In this document: piece after piece, positions 8,921-18,257 of the stretch
Layout of the letters: each line of letters starts with the position of its first letter
Position numbering within the stretch: position 1 is the stretch's first letter
Source of the DNA: Pseudomonadota bacterium
GTDB taxonomy: Bacteria > Pseudomonadota > Alphaproteobacteria > Sphingomonadales > Sphingomonadaceae
Assembly (NCBI GenBank): GCA_023433305.1
Contig: JAEZCZ010000009.1
Span: 1 to 64,000 of the forward strand
Direction: 5' to 3'
Length of the DNA: 64,000 nt
Notes under the pieces: model-generated
What the model saw: the letters and a program-made list of their open reading frames with translations, nothing else
The model's database searches: none
Told to the model about the DNA's origin: nothing
Made by a program: the position numbers and the translations under genes

Positions 8921-9604
8921 TCAACGCGCCCAGAGTGCTGAGTCCAACGTTTCCAGGAAGGCTTTGTGCCGCGCAAGCTCTTCCGGACTCGCCGAATGTG
9001 GGCGCGGCGCGCGGAATTCGCGCCGGCGTGGCCGAAATGCCGCCACCTCGATCGTCGCCGAGCCCGAATCCGCAGCCAGGGCGAGCCCGATCTGCCGGCC
9101 GCCGGTCAGCTCGACATAGACTTGCGCGAGCAGTTCGGCGTCGAGCAGCGCGCCGTGCAACACGCGGTGGCTGCGATCGATCCCATAGCGCACGCAAAGC
9201 GCGTCGAGCGAATGTTTCGCGCCCGGATGGCGCCGGCGCGCGAGCAGCAGCGTGTCGATCATGCGATCGACCACCACTTCCGGGTGCCCGCAACAACCGA
9301 ACTCGTAATTGAGAAAGCCGAAATCGAACTGCGCGTTGTGCGCCACGAGCGGCGAATCCTCGAGGAAATCGATCAGTTCGAGCGCGTGCTCATGGAAGCA
9401 CTTCTTGTCGGCGAGAAAGGCGTCGGAGAGTCCGTGAACCTGCTCGGCCGCGAGCGGCATCGAGCGCTGCGGATTGAAGTAGGCGTGGAAGGTGCGGCCG
9501 GTCGGCACGCGGTTGACCAGCTCGATGCAGCCGATCTCGACCATCCGGTCGCCGCTCTGCGGGTCGAGCCCGGTAGTTTCGGTGTCGAACACGATCTCGC
9601 GCAT
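8921..9604 (-). CDS. dnaQ: DNA polymerase III epsilon subunit (3'-5' exonuclease)
   Basis: A 227-residue DnaQ-type proofreading exonuclease. Exo I is FDTETTGLD (D7, E9), Exo II is HNAQFDFGFLNYE, and Exo III is VLHGALLDAELLAQVY. The C-terminal tail (about residues 180-227) would contact the polymerase alpha subunit. ATG 9604 is chosen because the domain starts at MREIVFDTET. It sits in the leftward block coaE-dnaQ-hpf, with eight bases to coaE. Confidence 0.94.
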   Translation of the reverse strand: MREIVFDTETTGLDPQSGDRMVEIGCIELVNRVPTGRTFHAYFNPQRSMPLAAEQVHGLSDAFLADKKCFHEHALELIDFLEDSPLVAHNAQFDFGFLNYEFGCCGHPEVVVDRMIDTLLLARRRHPGAKHSLDALCVRYGIDRSHRVLHGALLDAELLAQVYVELTGGRQIGLALAADSGSATIEVAAFRPRRREFRAPRPHSASPEELARHKAFLETLDSALWAR

Positions 9605-9612
9605 TGCTGAAT

Positions 9613-10233
9613 CTATCGGCCGGGGCCTTCGGTCTGGCAAGCACGAGACCTCAGCTTGTCCACGAGGGCTCTCACGGCTGCGCGCGTCTCCGCCACGCTC
9701 GTCCCGGTATCGATGACGTGGTCGGCCCGCGCGCGTTTCTCCGCATCGGGCATCTGCAACTCGAGAATGCTGGCAAATCGCTCGGACGTCATCCCCGGGC
9801 GGGCAAGGACGCGCTTACGCTGCGTTTCAGCCGGAGCGGACACCACCAGGACGGCGTCGACTTCCTCCACGCCGCCTTTCTCGAACAGCAGCGGAATGTC
9901 GAACACGACCAGCGCTTCGCCCGCGTGCTCGAGCAGGAAGGCTTGCCGCGCGGCCAGAACCGCAGGATGGACGATGGCCTCGAGCCGCGCGAGCGCCTGC
10001 GGATCGCTGAAGACCGCCTCGCCGAGCTTGTCGCGCTCGACGCCGTCCGGCCCGGTGCTGCCCGGAAAAGCCGCCTCAATCGGGCCGACCAAGGCGCCGC
10101 CGCGGCCTTGCAGGCGCCGGACGATGGCATCGGCATCGAAGACCGGGACGCCTAGTTCGGCGAACATCCCGGCGACGGTCGACTTGCCCATCCCGATCGA
10201 GCCAGTGAGCCCGAGGATGAGCGGCCGACTCAT
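9613..10233 (-). CDS. coaE: Dephospho-CoA kinase
   Basis: A 206-residue dephospho-CoA kinase, the last step of coenzyme A synthesis. The P-loop is GLTGSIGMGKST near the N-terminus, followed by the CoA-binding region VPVFDADAIVRRL and VVFDIPLLFE. It overlaps the aroE stop by four bases (ATGA), so the two are translationally coupled. Confidence 0.95.
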   Translation of the reverse strand: MSRPLILGLTGSIGMGKSTVAGMFAELGVPVFDADAIVRRLQGRGGALVGPIEAAFPGSTGPDGVERDKLGEAVFSDPQALARLEAIVHPAVLAARQAFLLEHAGEALVVFDIPLLFEKGGVEEVDAVLVVSAPAETQRKRVLARPGMTSERFASILELQMPDAEKRARADHVIDTGTSVAETRAAVRALVDKLRSRACQTEGPGR

Positions 10234-11090
10234 GCCGCCAGCCGCGAGCGCAGCTCGCGGTCGCCATCGTCGCGCGGGGGGGCGGCTCCAAAGAACCGCT
10301 CGAAGGCGACCGCCGCCTGGCCGATCAACATTGCCAGGCCGTCCACAGTCCGGAAGCCGGCAGCACGGGCAGCCTGCAACAACGGCGTGTCGACCGGGTG
10401 GGTGACGATATCGTACACAACGCTGCCCGGCGGCGCGTGGCTGAAGTCGAAAAGCAACGGGGGCTGGCCCGCCATCCCGAGCGGGCTGGCGTTGACGATC
10501 AGGTCGAGGCAGCCGGTGCGGTCGTCGAATGGGAAATCGGTCAGGTCTGCAAAGTGGCCGAGTTCGATGGCGTGGTGCTCGCCGCCCGGGGCGAGTTCGT
10601 CGAGCAGAGCGCGGGCCTTGGCTGGATCGCGCCCTGCCAGCACGACCACGAAGTTTTCCGCGGCAAGCGCTGCGACAATCGCCCGCGCCGCGCCGCCGGT
10701 TCCCAGCACCCGCGCCATGCGGAACAAGTGCTCCCGATCGAGCAGGGGCCGCAGCGGCTCGAGAAAGCCGGGTGCATCGGTATTGAAGCCCGTCAGGGTT
10801 CCGTCGCGCTCGCGGACGATGGTGTTCACCGCGCCGATCCGATCGGCGAGCGGTTCGAGCCGGTCGAGATGCGCCATCACCGCCTGCTTATGCGGCATGG
10901 TCACGTTGCACCCGCGCCAATCGGAATCCGCACGTCGCGCGGCAAGATATTCCGCAACGTCGTCGGAACCCACCAAGCGTGCGCGATACTCGCCCTCGAT
11001 ATCGAGTTTCCGAAGCCAGAAATCGTGAATCGCGGGAGACTTCGACTGCGCGATCGGGTCGCCGATCACTTCGGCATAAGGCCTGCTCAC
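10230..11090 (-). CDS. aroE: Shikimate dehydrogenase
   Basis: A 286-residue NADPH-dependent shikimate dehydrogenase of the aromatic amino acid pathway. Key motifs are IAQSKSPAIHDFW, the catalytic region CNVTMPHKQAV with its Lys, the glycine-rich cofactor loop GTGGAARAIV, and LIVNASPLGM. Its start overlaps the maf stop by four bases, continuing the tightly packed maf-aroE-coaE series. Confidence 0.95.
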   Translation of the reverse strand: MSRPYAEVIGDPIAQSKSPAIHDFWLRKLDIEGEYRARLVGSDDVAEYLAARRADSDWRGCNVTMPHKQAVMAHLDRLEPLADRIGAVNTIVRERDGTLTGFNTDAPGFLEPLRPLLDREHLFRMARVLGTGGAARAIVAALAAENFVVVLAGRDPAKARALLDELAPGGEHHAIELGHFADLTDFPFDDRTGCLDLIVNASPLGMAGQPPLLFDFSHAPPGSVVYDIVTHPVDTPLLQAARAAGFRTVDGLAMLIGQAAVAFERFFGAAPPRDDGDRELRSRLAA

Positions 11091-11665
11091 GCCGGCAGTT
11101 TCCCGAATTCACGCAGCGCGCCGAGCACGGGCAGAAGCGGCATGCCGAGCACGGTGAACATGTCGCCTTCGATGCTTTCGAACAGTTGCGGGCCAAGCGC
11201 TTCGATGCGGAACACGCCGACGCACTGGCTGACCTCGGGCCACTCTGCGGTGAGGTAAGCTTCGATAAAGTCATCAGACAGCTCGCGTACTTTGAGCGCG
11301 GCCTTGGCGACGTGGCTCCATTCGATTCGACCGTCGAGTGCGAGCGCGGCGGCGGAATGTAACTCCATCGTCTTGCCGGTGAAGAAATGCAGATGCTCGA
11401 CCGCCTGGGCGCGGCTGGCCGGCTTGTCGAATCGGCGCCCCCCAACCGAGACGACCGAATCGCTGCCGAGTACGGGCCGCCCGCCTCCGTCCACGGAAAG
11501 AGCCTTGGCTTCGGCCAGTGCGCGCGCGATCTCGCCCGGCCCGGAGCCTTCCATCCGCGCCTCGAGCGCGCGCTCGTCGATCGCCGCCGGCCGCACTTCG
11601 AACTCGACTCCGGCGGCGCCGAGCATGGTGCGGCGCGAGGCACTCTTGGAAGCGAGCACTATCAT
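11087..11665 (-). CDS. maf: Maf-family nucleotide pyrophosphatase
   Basis: A 192-residue Maf/Ham1-like house-cleaning nucleotide pyrophosphatase. Family signature: LASKSASRRTMLGAAGV at the N-terminus and VLGSDSVVSVGGRRFDKP in the middle, with the acidic metal-binding positions kept. The start ATG 11665 precedes the signature directly; the frame continues upstream into the DUF299 gene without similarity. It overlaps the DUF299 stop by four bases. Confidence 0.92.
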   Translation of the reverse strand: MIVLASKSASRRTMLGAAGVEFEVRPAAIDERALEARMEGSGPGEIARALAEAKALSVDGGGRPVLGSDSVVSVGGRRFDKPASRAQAVEHLHFFTGKTMELHSAAALALDGRIEWSHVAKAALKVRELSDDFIEAYLTAEWPEVSQCVGVFRIEALGPQLFESIEGDMFTVLGMPLLPVLGALREFGKLPA

Positions 11666-12507
11666 ATCGGTTTCGGCCCCACTTCGGCGAGCACCGGCTG
11701 GGCCCGCCTTTCGTTGTACAATTTGATCACCGCCGCAGCGGTCTCCTCGATCGAGCGACGCGTGACGTCGATGACCGGCCAACCATTGTCAGAGAAGATG
11801 CGCCGCGCGAAGGCCACTTCCTCCTCGACGCGCTCTTCGTCGACGTAAGCGGTCTCGGTCGTCTCGTTGAGCGAAAGCAGCCGATTGCGGCGAATTTCGA
11901 TCAGCCGGCGCGGTGCGGTCGTGAGCCCGATGACAAGCGGGTTGCGGAGCTGAAACAGCGAGGCCGGGGGCGGGCTTTCCATCACCAGCGGGATGTTGGC
12001 GACCTTGTACCCGCGATTGGCAAGATAGATGCTGGTCGGCGTCTTCGAGCTGCGCGAGACTCCGGCCAGGACGATGTCGGCCTGCTCCCAGTTCTCCCAG
12101 CCGATGCCGTCGTCGTGCGCGATGGTGAACTGGATCGCATCGACCCGGGCGAAATAGGCTTCGTCCATCATGTGCTGGCGCCCAGGCCTGGCCTTGGCCT
12201 GCACGCCGAGCCGGTCCTCGAGCGCGAAAGTCACACTGTCGAGCGGGGCCACGTGCGGCAAGCCGAGCGCGCGGCAGCGCTCCTCGAGCCGGCACCGCGT
12301 CTCGTCGTTGACCAGCGTGTAGAGCACCAGTCCCGGGTTGCTCGCGAGATCCTCGACAATCCGGTCGAGATGCTGGAGCGAGCGGACCATGGGCCAGAAA
12401 TGGCGGATCACCTCGGCATCATCGAACTGGGCGAGCGCCGCTTTGGCTACCATCTCGAGCGTTTCGCCGGTCGAGTCCGACAGAAGGTGGAGGTGCAGGA
12501 GGGTCAT
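11662..12507 (-). CDS. Pyruvate phosphate dikinase / PEP synthase regulatory protein (DUF299)
   Basis: A 281-residue DUF299 protein, an ADP-dependent kinase/phosphorylase that switches PEP synthase or pyruvate phosphate dikinase off and on. Typical motifs: LHLLSDSTGETLEMVAKAALAQF at the N-terminus, a P-loop-like GVSRSSKTPTSIYLA in the middle, and RRSIEETAAAVIKL near the end. The likely ATG is 12507; the frame runs on to 12741 without similarity. This gene (RP001 in Rickettsia) flanks the replication origin opposite hemE in Caulobacter and Rickettsia, which matters for the adjacent gap. Confidence 0.9.
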   Translation of the reverse strand: MTLLHLHLLSDSTGETLEMVAKAALAQFDDAEVIRHFWPMVRSLQHLDRIVEDLASNPGLVLYTLVNDETRCRLEERCRALGLPHVAPLDSVTFALEDRLGVQAKARPGRQHMMDEAYFARVDAIQFTIAHDDGIGWENWEQADIVLAGVSRSSKTPTSIYLANRGYKVANIPLVMESPPPASLFQLRNPLVIGLTTAPRRLIEIRRNRLLSLNETTETAYVDEERVEEEVAFARRIFSDNGWPVIDVTRRSIEETAAAVIKLYNERRAQPVLAEVGPKPI

Positions 12508-12807
12508 GTGGACAAGGCCCGGCATAAACCACGGGAGACGGTGCCGGACAAGTTCGGGACGGGGATTCACCCCCGCTGCCAGCCGATTCGCGCGCCATCG
12601 CGCCAACAGGAGCGTGAGGCTATCGACAGTTTGGGGATAGCGGGGAGAACATTGCCTTGACGCGAGCCGCTGCGGATTCGCCGGCCCGCCACGCACTGGC
12701 CAGCACGGGAGAAATCGGGCAAGGCGCCGCTCTCCCCACAATTCACAGGACCAACAGAGTCCTGAATCCTATCTAAATATCATTATTTATTGGACTGGAC
12801 TGACGAG
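12508..12807. other. Candidate chromosomal replication origin (oriC) between DUF299 and hemE
   Basis: A 300-base divergent gap. Seen: an AT-rich stretch at 12763-12792 (CTATCTAAATATCATTATTT within it) in otherwise GC-rich DNA; a DnaA-box-like TTGTCCACA on the minus strand at 12515-12507, one mismatch from TTATCCACA; two TCCCCA hexamers like the weak DnaA W-boxes of Caulobacter (12733-12738 plus, 12637-12632 minus); and a perfect 6-base inverted repeat CAGGAC/GTCCTG at 12746-12764. Known: in Caulobacter and Rickettsia the origin lies between exactly these two genes. Genes on either side diverge from it. It must also hold the promoters of both flanking genes. No full TTAA-N7-TTAA CtrA site was seen. 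Confidence 0.6.
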
Positions 12808-13824
12808 ATGCCCGGCCTTCTCCTCGAAACCCTGAAGGGAAATCGCGGTTCCCGGCAACCGATCTGGCTGATGCGCCAGGCAGGGCGTTACCTTCCCGAG
12901 TACCGTGCCTTGCGCGCCGAGAAGGGTGGATTCCTCGAGCTCGTGCACGACAGCGAAGCGGCGGCCGAGGTCACGCTCCAGCCGGTACGGCGCTTCGGGT
13001 TCGATGGCGCGATCCTGTTTTCGGACATCCTGGTGATCCCGCACGCGCTGGGGCAGGATCTCGCTTTCCTCGAGGGCGAGGGTCCGCATCTCTCCCCGCG
13101 TTTGACCGATGTCGCGCTGGAATCGTTGCAGCGCGCGCCCGAGCGGCTTGATCCGATCTATCGGACGGTACGGCTGGTCCGCGAGCAACTCGACCCCGAA
13201 ACGACGCTGCTCGGCTTTGCGGGCAGCCCCTGGACCGTGGCGACCTACATGATCGCGGGACAAGGCAGCCGCGACCACCAGGCCGCGCGGCTGATGGCCT
13301 ATCGCGATCCGGGTGCGCTCCAGGCCGTCCTCAATGCGATCGTCTCGGCAAGCGTCGATTACCTTGCGGGCCAGATCGAAGCCGGCGCCGAGGCGGTGCA
13401 GCTGTTCGACAGCTGGGCCGGCAGCCTCGCCCCCGCGGAGTTCGAACGCTGGGTGATCGCGCCCAATGCCGCCATCGTCGCGGCGCTCAAGGCGCGTCAT
13501 CCCGCGGTGCCAGTGATCGGCTTTCCGAAAGGCTCGGGCGAGAAGCTGCCCGCTTATGCGCGCGAGACCGGGGTCGATGCGATCGGGCTCGACGAGACGA
13601 TCGACCCGCTCTGGGCCGCGCGCGAGCTGCCCGCGGGCATGCCGGTGCAGGGCAACCTCGATCCGCTGCAGCTGCTGGCGGGCGGCGACGGGCTCGAGAG
13701 GGCCGCACGGCATATTCTCGATGCCTTTGCCGAGCGTCCGCATGTGTTCAACCTCGGCCACGGCATCGACAAGGACACGCCGATCGCGCACGTCGAGCGC
13801 CTGCTGGCGGTGGTTCGTGGATGA
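12808..13824 (+). CDS. hemE: Uroporphyrinogen decarboxylase
   Basis: A 338-residue uroporphyrinogen III decarboxylase of haem synthesis. The substrate-binding signature WLMRQAGRYLPEYR is near residue 22; GFDGAILFSDILVIP and FAGSPWTVATYM follow. ATG 12808 is preferred over the in-frame TTG at 12790. hemJ follows after 31 bases, and hemB lies 27 kb away, so haem genes are split within this window. The promoter must lie in the AT-rich part of the upstream origin candidate. Confidence 0.96.
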   Translation: MPGLLLETLKGNRGSRQPIWLMRQAGRYLPEYRALRAEKGGFLELVHDSEAAAEVTLQPVRRFGFDGAILFSDILVIPHALGQDLAFLEGEGPHLSPRLTDVALESLQRAPERLDPIYRTVRLVREQLDPETTLLGFAGSPWTVATYMIAGQGSRDHQAARLMAYRDPGALQAVLNAIVSASVDYLAGQIEAGAEAVQLFDSWAGSLAPAEFERWVIAPNAAIVAALKARHPAVPVIGFPKGSGEKLPAYARETGVDAIGLDETIDPLWAARELPAGMPVQGNLDPLQLLAGGDGLERAARHILDAFAERPHVFNLGHGIDKDTPIAHVERLLAVVRG

Positions 13825-13855
13825 CGGCGCACCGGCGGAAAGCTAAGCGGACTTG

Positions 13856-14299
13856 ATGCAGGATGTGCTCTCGTTGACCTATTTCTGGCTCAAGGCCGGT
13901 CACATCATCTTCGTGATCTTCTGGATGGCCGGACTGTTCATGTTGCCCCGGTTGTTTGTGTATCACCAGGAATGCGAGCCCGGTTCAGCCGAGAACGCGC
14001 GCTGGATCGAGCGCGAGCAGAAGCTGCTCAAGATCATCCTCATGCCTTCGATCGTCGTGGTGTGGGCCCTCGGCATCGCGCTCGGGTTTTCGCTCGATGC
14101 CTGGAGCCAGCACTGGTTGCACGTGAAGCTCCTGCTGGTGCTCGGCCTCAGCGCATACCATGGCTACCTCGCAGCTTATGCGAAGAAGCTGGCCCGCGGC
14201 GAGCGGCCGCTTTCGGGCAAGCAGTTGCGGCTGCTCAACGAGGTGCCAGGCGTCGCGGTGGCGCTGATCGTCGTTCTCGTGGTGGTCAAACCGTTCTGA
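13856..14299 (+). CDS. hemJ: Protoporphyrinogen IX oxidase HemJ (UPF0093)
   Basis: A 147-residue membrane protein with four hydrophobic helices (about residues 8-32, 58-78, 84-106, 126-146). HemJ oxidises protoporphyrinogen IX in bacteria lacking HemG/HemY. The conserved His16 is in LKAGHIIFVIFWMAGLF, and ERPLSGKQLRLLNEVP is the family block before the last helix. An in-frame TTG lies one codon before the chosen ATG. Its place between hemE and rho is the standard alphaproteobacterial order. Confidence 0.92.
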   Translation: MQDVLSLTYFWLKAGHIIFVIFWMAGLFMLPRLFVYHQECEPGSAENARWIEREQKLLKIILMPSIVVVWALGIALGFSLDAWSQHWLHVKLLLVLGLSAYHGYLAAYAKKLARGERPLSGKQLRLLNEVPGVAVALIVVLVVVKPF

Positions 14300-14336
14300 A
14301 TCGCGACGAGCGGTTCGTCGCCAGGCCATTCGCGAA

Positions 14337-14365
14337 TTGACGCGTTCCGGGCGACACCATATTTA
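14337..14365 (+). promoter_or_regulatory. Likely sigma-70-type promoter of rho
   Basis: TTGACG at 14337-14342 and TATTTA at 14360-14365 are separated by exactly 17 bases, close to the consensus for a housekeeping sigma factor. It lies about 100 bases upstream of the rho start, after the hemJ stop, so rho probably has its own promoter and an untranslated leader of about 90 bases. Found by eye. Confidence 0.6.
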
Positions 14366-14381
14366 TCCGACCTCCGGCTGA

Positions 14382-14401
14382 GGCCGCCGTTCCGAGCGGC
14401 C
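14382..14401 (+). promoter_or_regulatory. Hairpin in the rho leader
   Basis: A perfect six-base inverted repeat, GGCCGC and GCGGCC, with an eight-base loop lies in the rho leader between the likely promoter and the start codon. No T-run follows, so it is not an intrinsic terminator. rho autoregulates through its leader in E. coli; whether this hairpin takes part is unknown. Confidence 0.35.
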
Positions 14402-14462
14402 GGGTCTGCTTTCTCCAAGCCCGAACGACCTGCCGGCTCCCACCTGATACTGGACTATCAAG

Positions 14463-15719
<1,257 letters not shown>

Positions 15720-15802
15720 GCCTGATACAACCTGCCGGGGTGACCCGGCGGGTTGGCAGGGCTATCCTCCCGACTCGATCATACCGTTTCGGGAGAGGTT
15801 CG

Positions 15803-16798
15803 ATGCGAAGCCTGATCATCGCCGCAGCTCTTGCGCTGGGCAGCATGAGCGCCTGTGCGCAGGCGCAGGAAGCCGGCGCTTCCTCAGTTCGCCAGGAGCG
15901 GTACGAGACCAAGGTGTTCCAGCTTCCCGCAGGGGCGCGACCTCACGATGCGGCGCCCGGCCGGCCGGGGGAGATCTGGTACACCGCGCAGCGGCAGGGC
16001 GCGCTCGGCATCATCGACATCGCGAGCGGCGAATACCGGCAAGTCCCGCTCGGTGAAGGCTCGGCGCCGCATGGCGTCGTGCTGGGGCCGGATGGCAAGG
16101 CGTGGATTACCGATGGCGGCCAGAACGCGATCGTCCGCTACGATCCGGAGAGCGAGGCGATCGATGTGTGGAAGTTGCCCGAGGACAGTGGCTATACCAA
16201 CCTCAACACCGGCGCGTTCGACAGGGACGGCGTGCACTGGTTCACCGGCCAGACCGGCATTTATGGCAAGGTCGATTCATCGGGCCAGGTGACGGTGTGG
16301 AACGACCCGGAGGGACGTGGGCCCTACGGCATCGACGCCACCCCCGACGGCGAAATCTGGTACGTCTCGCTCGCCGGTAGCCACCTTGCCAAAGTCAACC
16401 GAGCCGACGGTTCGGTCGAGATGATCGAGCCGCCACATCAAAACGCCGGGCTGCGCCGCGTCTGGGCGGACTCTAAGGGCGATCTGTGGATCACGGGCTG
16501 GAACAGCGGCAAGCTCTACCGCTACCGCCCGGCCTCGGGCGAATGGAGCACCTTCGACCTGCCCGGCGAGAAGCCGCAGGCCTACGCGGTCTATGTCGAT
16601 GAACGGGACGACGTCTGGGTGACCGATTTCGCGAGCAACAATACGCTGGTGTTCGATATCGCGAGCGAGAACTGGGTGGCGACGATCCCGGGCAGCGGGC
16701 CGAATGCGCAAGTTCGCCAGATTCTTGGCCGTGGAGGCGAGATCTACCTTCCCGAATCGGGCACCGACCGGCTCATGTTGGTGACGGCTTCGGAGTGA
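15803..16798 (+). CDS. Vgb-like six-bladed beta-propeller lipoprotein (streptogramin-lyase fold)
   Basis: A 331-residue exported protein with repeated beta-propeller blades of the virginiamycin B lyase/SMP-30-like type: DGKAWITDGGQNAIVRYDP, DGEIWYVSLAGSHLAKVN, KGDLWITGWNSGKLYRYRP and DDVWVTDFASNNTLVFD. The N-terminus is a signal peptide ending MSAC, a plausible lipobox with Cys18. ATG 15803 follows GGGAGAGG. The downstream cytochrome c gene overlaps it by four bases (GTGA), so the two are coupled. Antibiotic lyase activity should not be assumed; a periplasmic oxidation partner of the cytochrome is the more economical guess. Confidence 0.82.
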   Translation: MRSLIIAAALALGSMSACAQAQEAGASSVRQERYETKVFQLPAGARPHDAAPGRPGEIWYTAQRQGALGIIDIASGEYRQVPLGEGSAPHGVVLGPDGKAWITDGGQNAIVRYDPESEAIDVWKLPEDSGYTNLNTGAFDRDGVHWFTGQTGIYGKVDSSGQVTVWNDPEGRGPYGIDATPDGEIWYVSLAGSHLAKVNRADGSVEMIEPPHQNAGLRRVWADSKGDLWITGWNSGKLYRYRPASGEWSTFDLPGEKPQAYAVYVDERDDVWVTDFASNNTLVFDIASENWVATIPGSGPNAQVRQILGRGGEIYLPESGTDRLMLVTASE

Positions 16799-17178
16799 AG
16801 CGTGCGGCGCTGCTGTTTCTGTTAGCCGCGGCCTGCGCCCAGGCTGCCGAACCGGTGGCGGATTCTTCCATGCTTGCGGAGGGCAAGCGCGCCTATCAGA
16901 AGTGCTATTCGTGCCATTCGCTGGAAGGACCGGATCCGAGCACGCAAGGACCCTCGCTCAAGGGCGTGATCGGCCGCGAAGTGGCGGCTGAGGCTGGGTT
17001 TCCCTATTCTCCCGCGATGCGTGGCTACGGCGCGAAAGAAAGGCGATGGAGTCGCGAAGCGCTTGATGCCTTCATCGCAGACCCTCAGGCGGTGGTTCCG
17101 GGAAACGAGATGGGTTTCTTCGGTATCGCCGATGCCCAGGAGAGGCGGACGCTGATAGCTTATCTCGCGGCGAATTGA
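16795..17178 (+). CDS. Small exported c-type cytochrome
   Basis: A 127-residue class I cytochrome c. The signal peptide is residues 1-17 (LLFLLAAACAQA), the single haem site is CYSCH at residues 37-41, and the distal Met is probably in NEMGFFGI near residue 106. The C-terminal helix is RRTLIAYLAAN. Start GTG 16795 overlaps the stop of the beta-propeller gene. It would act in the periplasm as an electron acceptor, likely for the protein encoded just upstream. Confidence 0.88.
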   Translation: MKRAALLFLLAAACAQAAEPVADSSMLAEGKRAYQKCYSCHSLEGPDPSTQGPSLKGVIGREVAAEAGFPYSPAMRGYGAKERRWSREALDAFIADPQAVVPGNEMGFFGIADAQERRTLIAYLAAN

Positions 17179-17193
17179 GCCGGGCGCGCCTCG

Positions 17194-17892
17194 CTACCCC
17201 AAATGCTCGGCGAAGAACGCGGCGGTGCGTTGGTCGGCGAGCTGGGCGCCTTCCTCGCTACGCCGTTCGCCGATCTCGGTGGCGAAGCCGTGGTCGAGCC
17301 CTGGATAGTCGTGCAACGTCACTTTGGGATGATCGTCGAGCCCTTCGTGCATTGCTGCCTGCGCTTCGGGTGGCACGAAATGATCCGTCCCCGCGAGGTG
17401 CAGCATGAGGGGGTTCGCAATCGCATGCTTCTCGCGCAAGAGGTCCGGGATTCCCACCGCGTAGTAGCCGACGCTGGCGTCGGCATCGGTGCGGGCCGCG
17501 ACCATATAGGCAAGCCGACCGCCGAGACAGTAGCCGACCACGCCGACCTTTTCGACGCCGAGCGCGTCGCGGGCGTGACGGATCGTTGCCTCGATGTCCG
17601 CCACGCCCTGGTCCTGATCGAAGCGGCCCATGAGCCCGAGCGCCTGCTGGAATTCTGCCTCGATATCGGGGTTGAGATCGACGCCGGGCTCGATGCGCCA
17701 GAACAGGTCGGGGGCGAGGGCGAGGTATCCTTCGGCAGCGAGTCGATCGCACTTGCGGCGGATGCCGCCATTCACGCCGAAGATCTCCTGGATCACCACA
17801 ACGGCCGCGCGTGGAGCGCCCGCCGGACGCGCGCAATACGCCGTGAATGTGCCCTCGCGTTCCAGGGTGGAAATGCGGACGGTGTCGCTCAT
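17194..17892 (-). CDS. Dienelactone hydrolase family protein
   Basis: A 232-residue alpha/beta hydrolase of the dienelactone hydrolase family. The nucleophile is a Cys in VGYCLGGRLAY, the acid is in LHLAGTDHFVPPE, and the His is in YPGLDHGFATE. VVVIQEIFGVN is the usual N-terminal strand and oxyanion region. ATG 17892 is preceded by GGGAGGA. The physiological substrate is unknown. It faces the rightward genes on both sides and looks like a single-gene unit. Confidence 0.9.
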   Translation of the reverse strand: MSDTVRISTLEREGTFTAYCARPAGAPRAAVVVIQEIFGVNGGIRRKCDRLAAEGYLALAPDLFWRIEPGVDLNPDIEAEFQQALGLMGRFDQDQGVADIEATIRHARDALGVEKVGVVGYCLGGRLAYMVAARTDADASVGYYAVGIPDLLREKHAIANPLMLHLAGTDHFVPPEAQAAMHEGLDDHPKVTLHDYPGLDHGFATEIGERRSEEGAQLADQRTAAFFAEHLG

Positions 17893-17988
17893 ATTAGTTC
17901 CTCCCGGCGCTGTTTGGCTTATAGCCATACGCCGCTCACCCCAGCGCGTTCCGCCCGGCGGGCGCGCGAGATGCGAAAGGGCTAGCCC

Positions 17989-18249
17989 GTGAAGGTCAAC
18001 ATCGAGATCGATTGCTCGCCGGAGGAGGCGCGCCGGTTCATGGGCCTGCCCGACGTGGAGAAGGCCAATGCGGTCTATGTCGACGCCTTCGCCAAGGCGA
18101 TGCAGGGTGCCGGCAGTGTCGACAAGATGCAGGAATATGCCCAGCAGCTCGCTCCTATGGGGCAGATCGGCTTGAAAATGTTCCAGAATTTCGTCGAAGG
18201 GGCGCGCAAGGCGAACGAGCGCCCGGAGAAGGCCACCGAGCCCGAATAG
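17989..18249 (+). CDS. DUF6489 family small protein
   Basis: An 86-residue acidic, mostly helical cytoplasmic protein with the family block SPEEARRFMGLPDVEKAN. It matches the small DUF6489 proteins found just upstream of mnmE in sphingomonads. Function unknown. Start is GTG 17989, with GAAAGG upstream. Eight bases separate it from mnmE. Confidence 0.75.
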   Translation: MKVNIEIDCSPEEARRFMGLPDVEKANAVYVDAFAKAMQGAGSVDKMQEYAQQLAPMGQIGLKMFQNFVEGARKANERPEKATEPE

Positions 18250-18257
18250 AACCGCGC

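Noticed and set aside
14120..14125. CACGTG in hemJ as an additional parS
   Set aside because: The flanks (GGTTG and AAGCT) do not match the TGTTN and NAACA arms. The CACGTG at 12250-12255 and 46267-46272 fail for the same reason.
15731..15752. GC hairpin after rho (CCTGCCGGG/CCCGGCGGG) as an intrinsic terminator
   Set aside because: The stem is good but no T-run follows; the next bases are TTGGCAGGGC. Kept only as a structural note.
15803..16798. Virginiamycin B lyase as an antibiotic resistance gene
   Set aside because: The match is to the propeller fold only; the protein is exported and coupled to a cytochrome gene.
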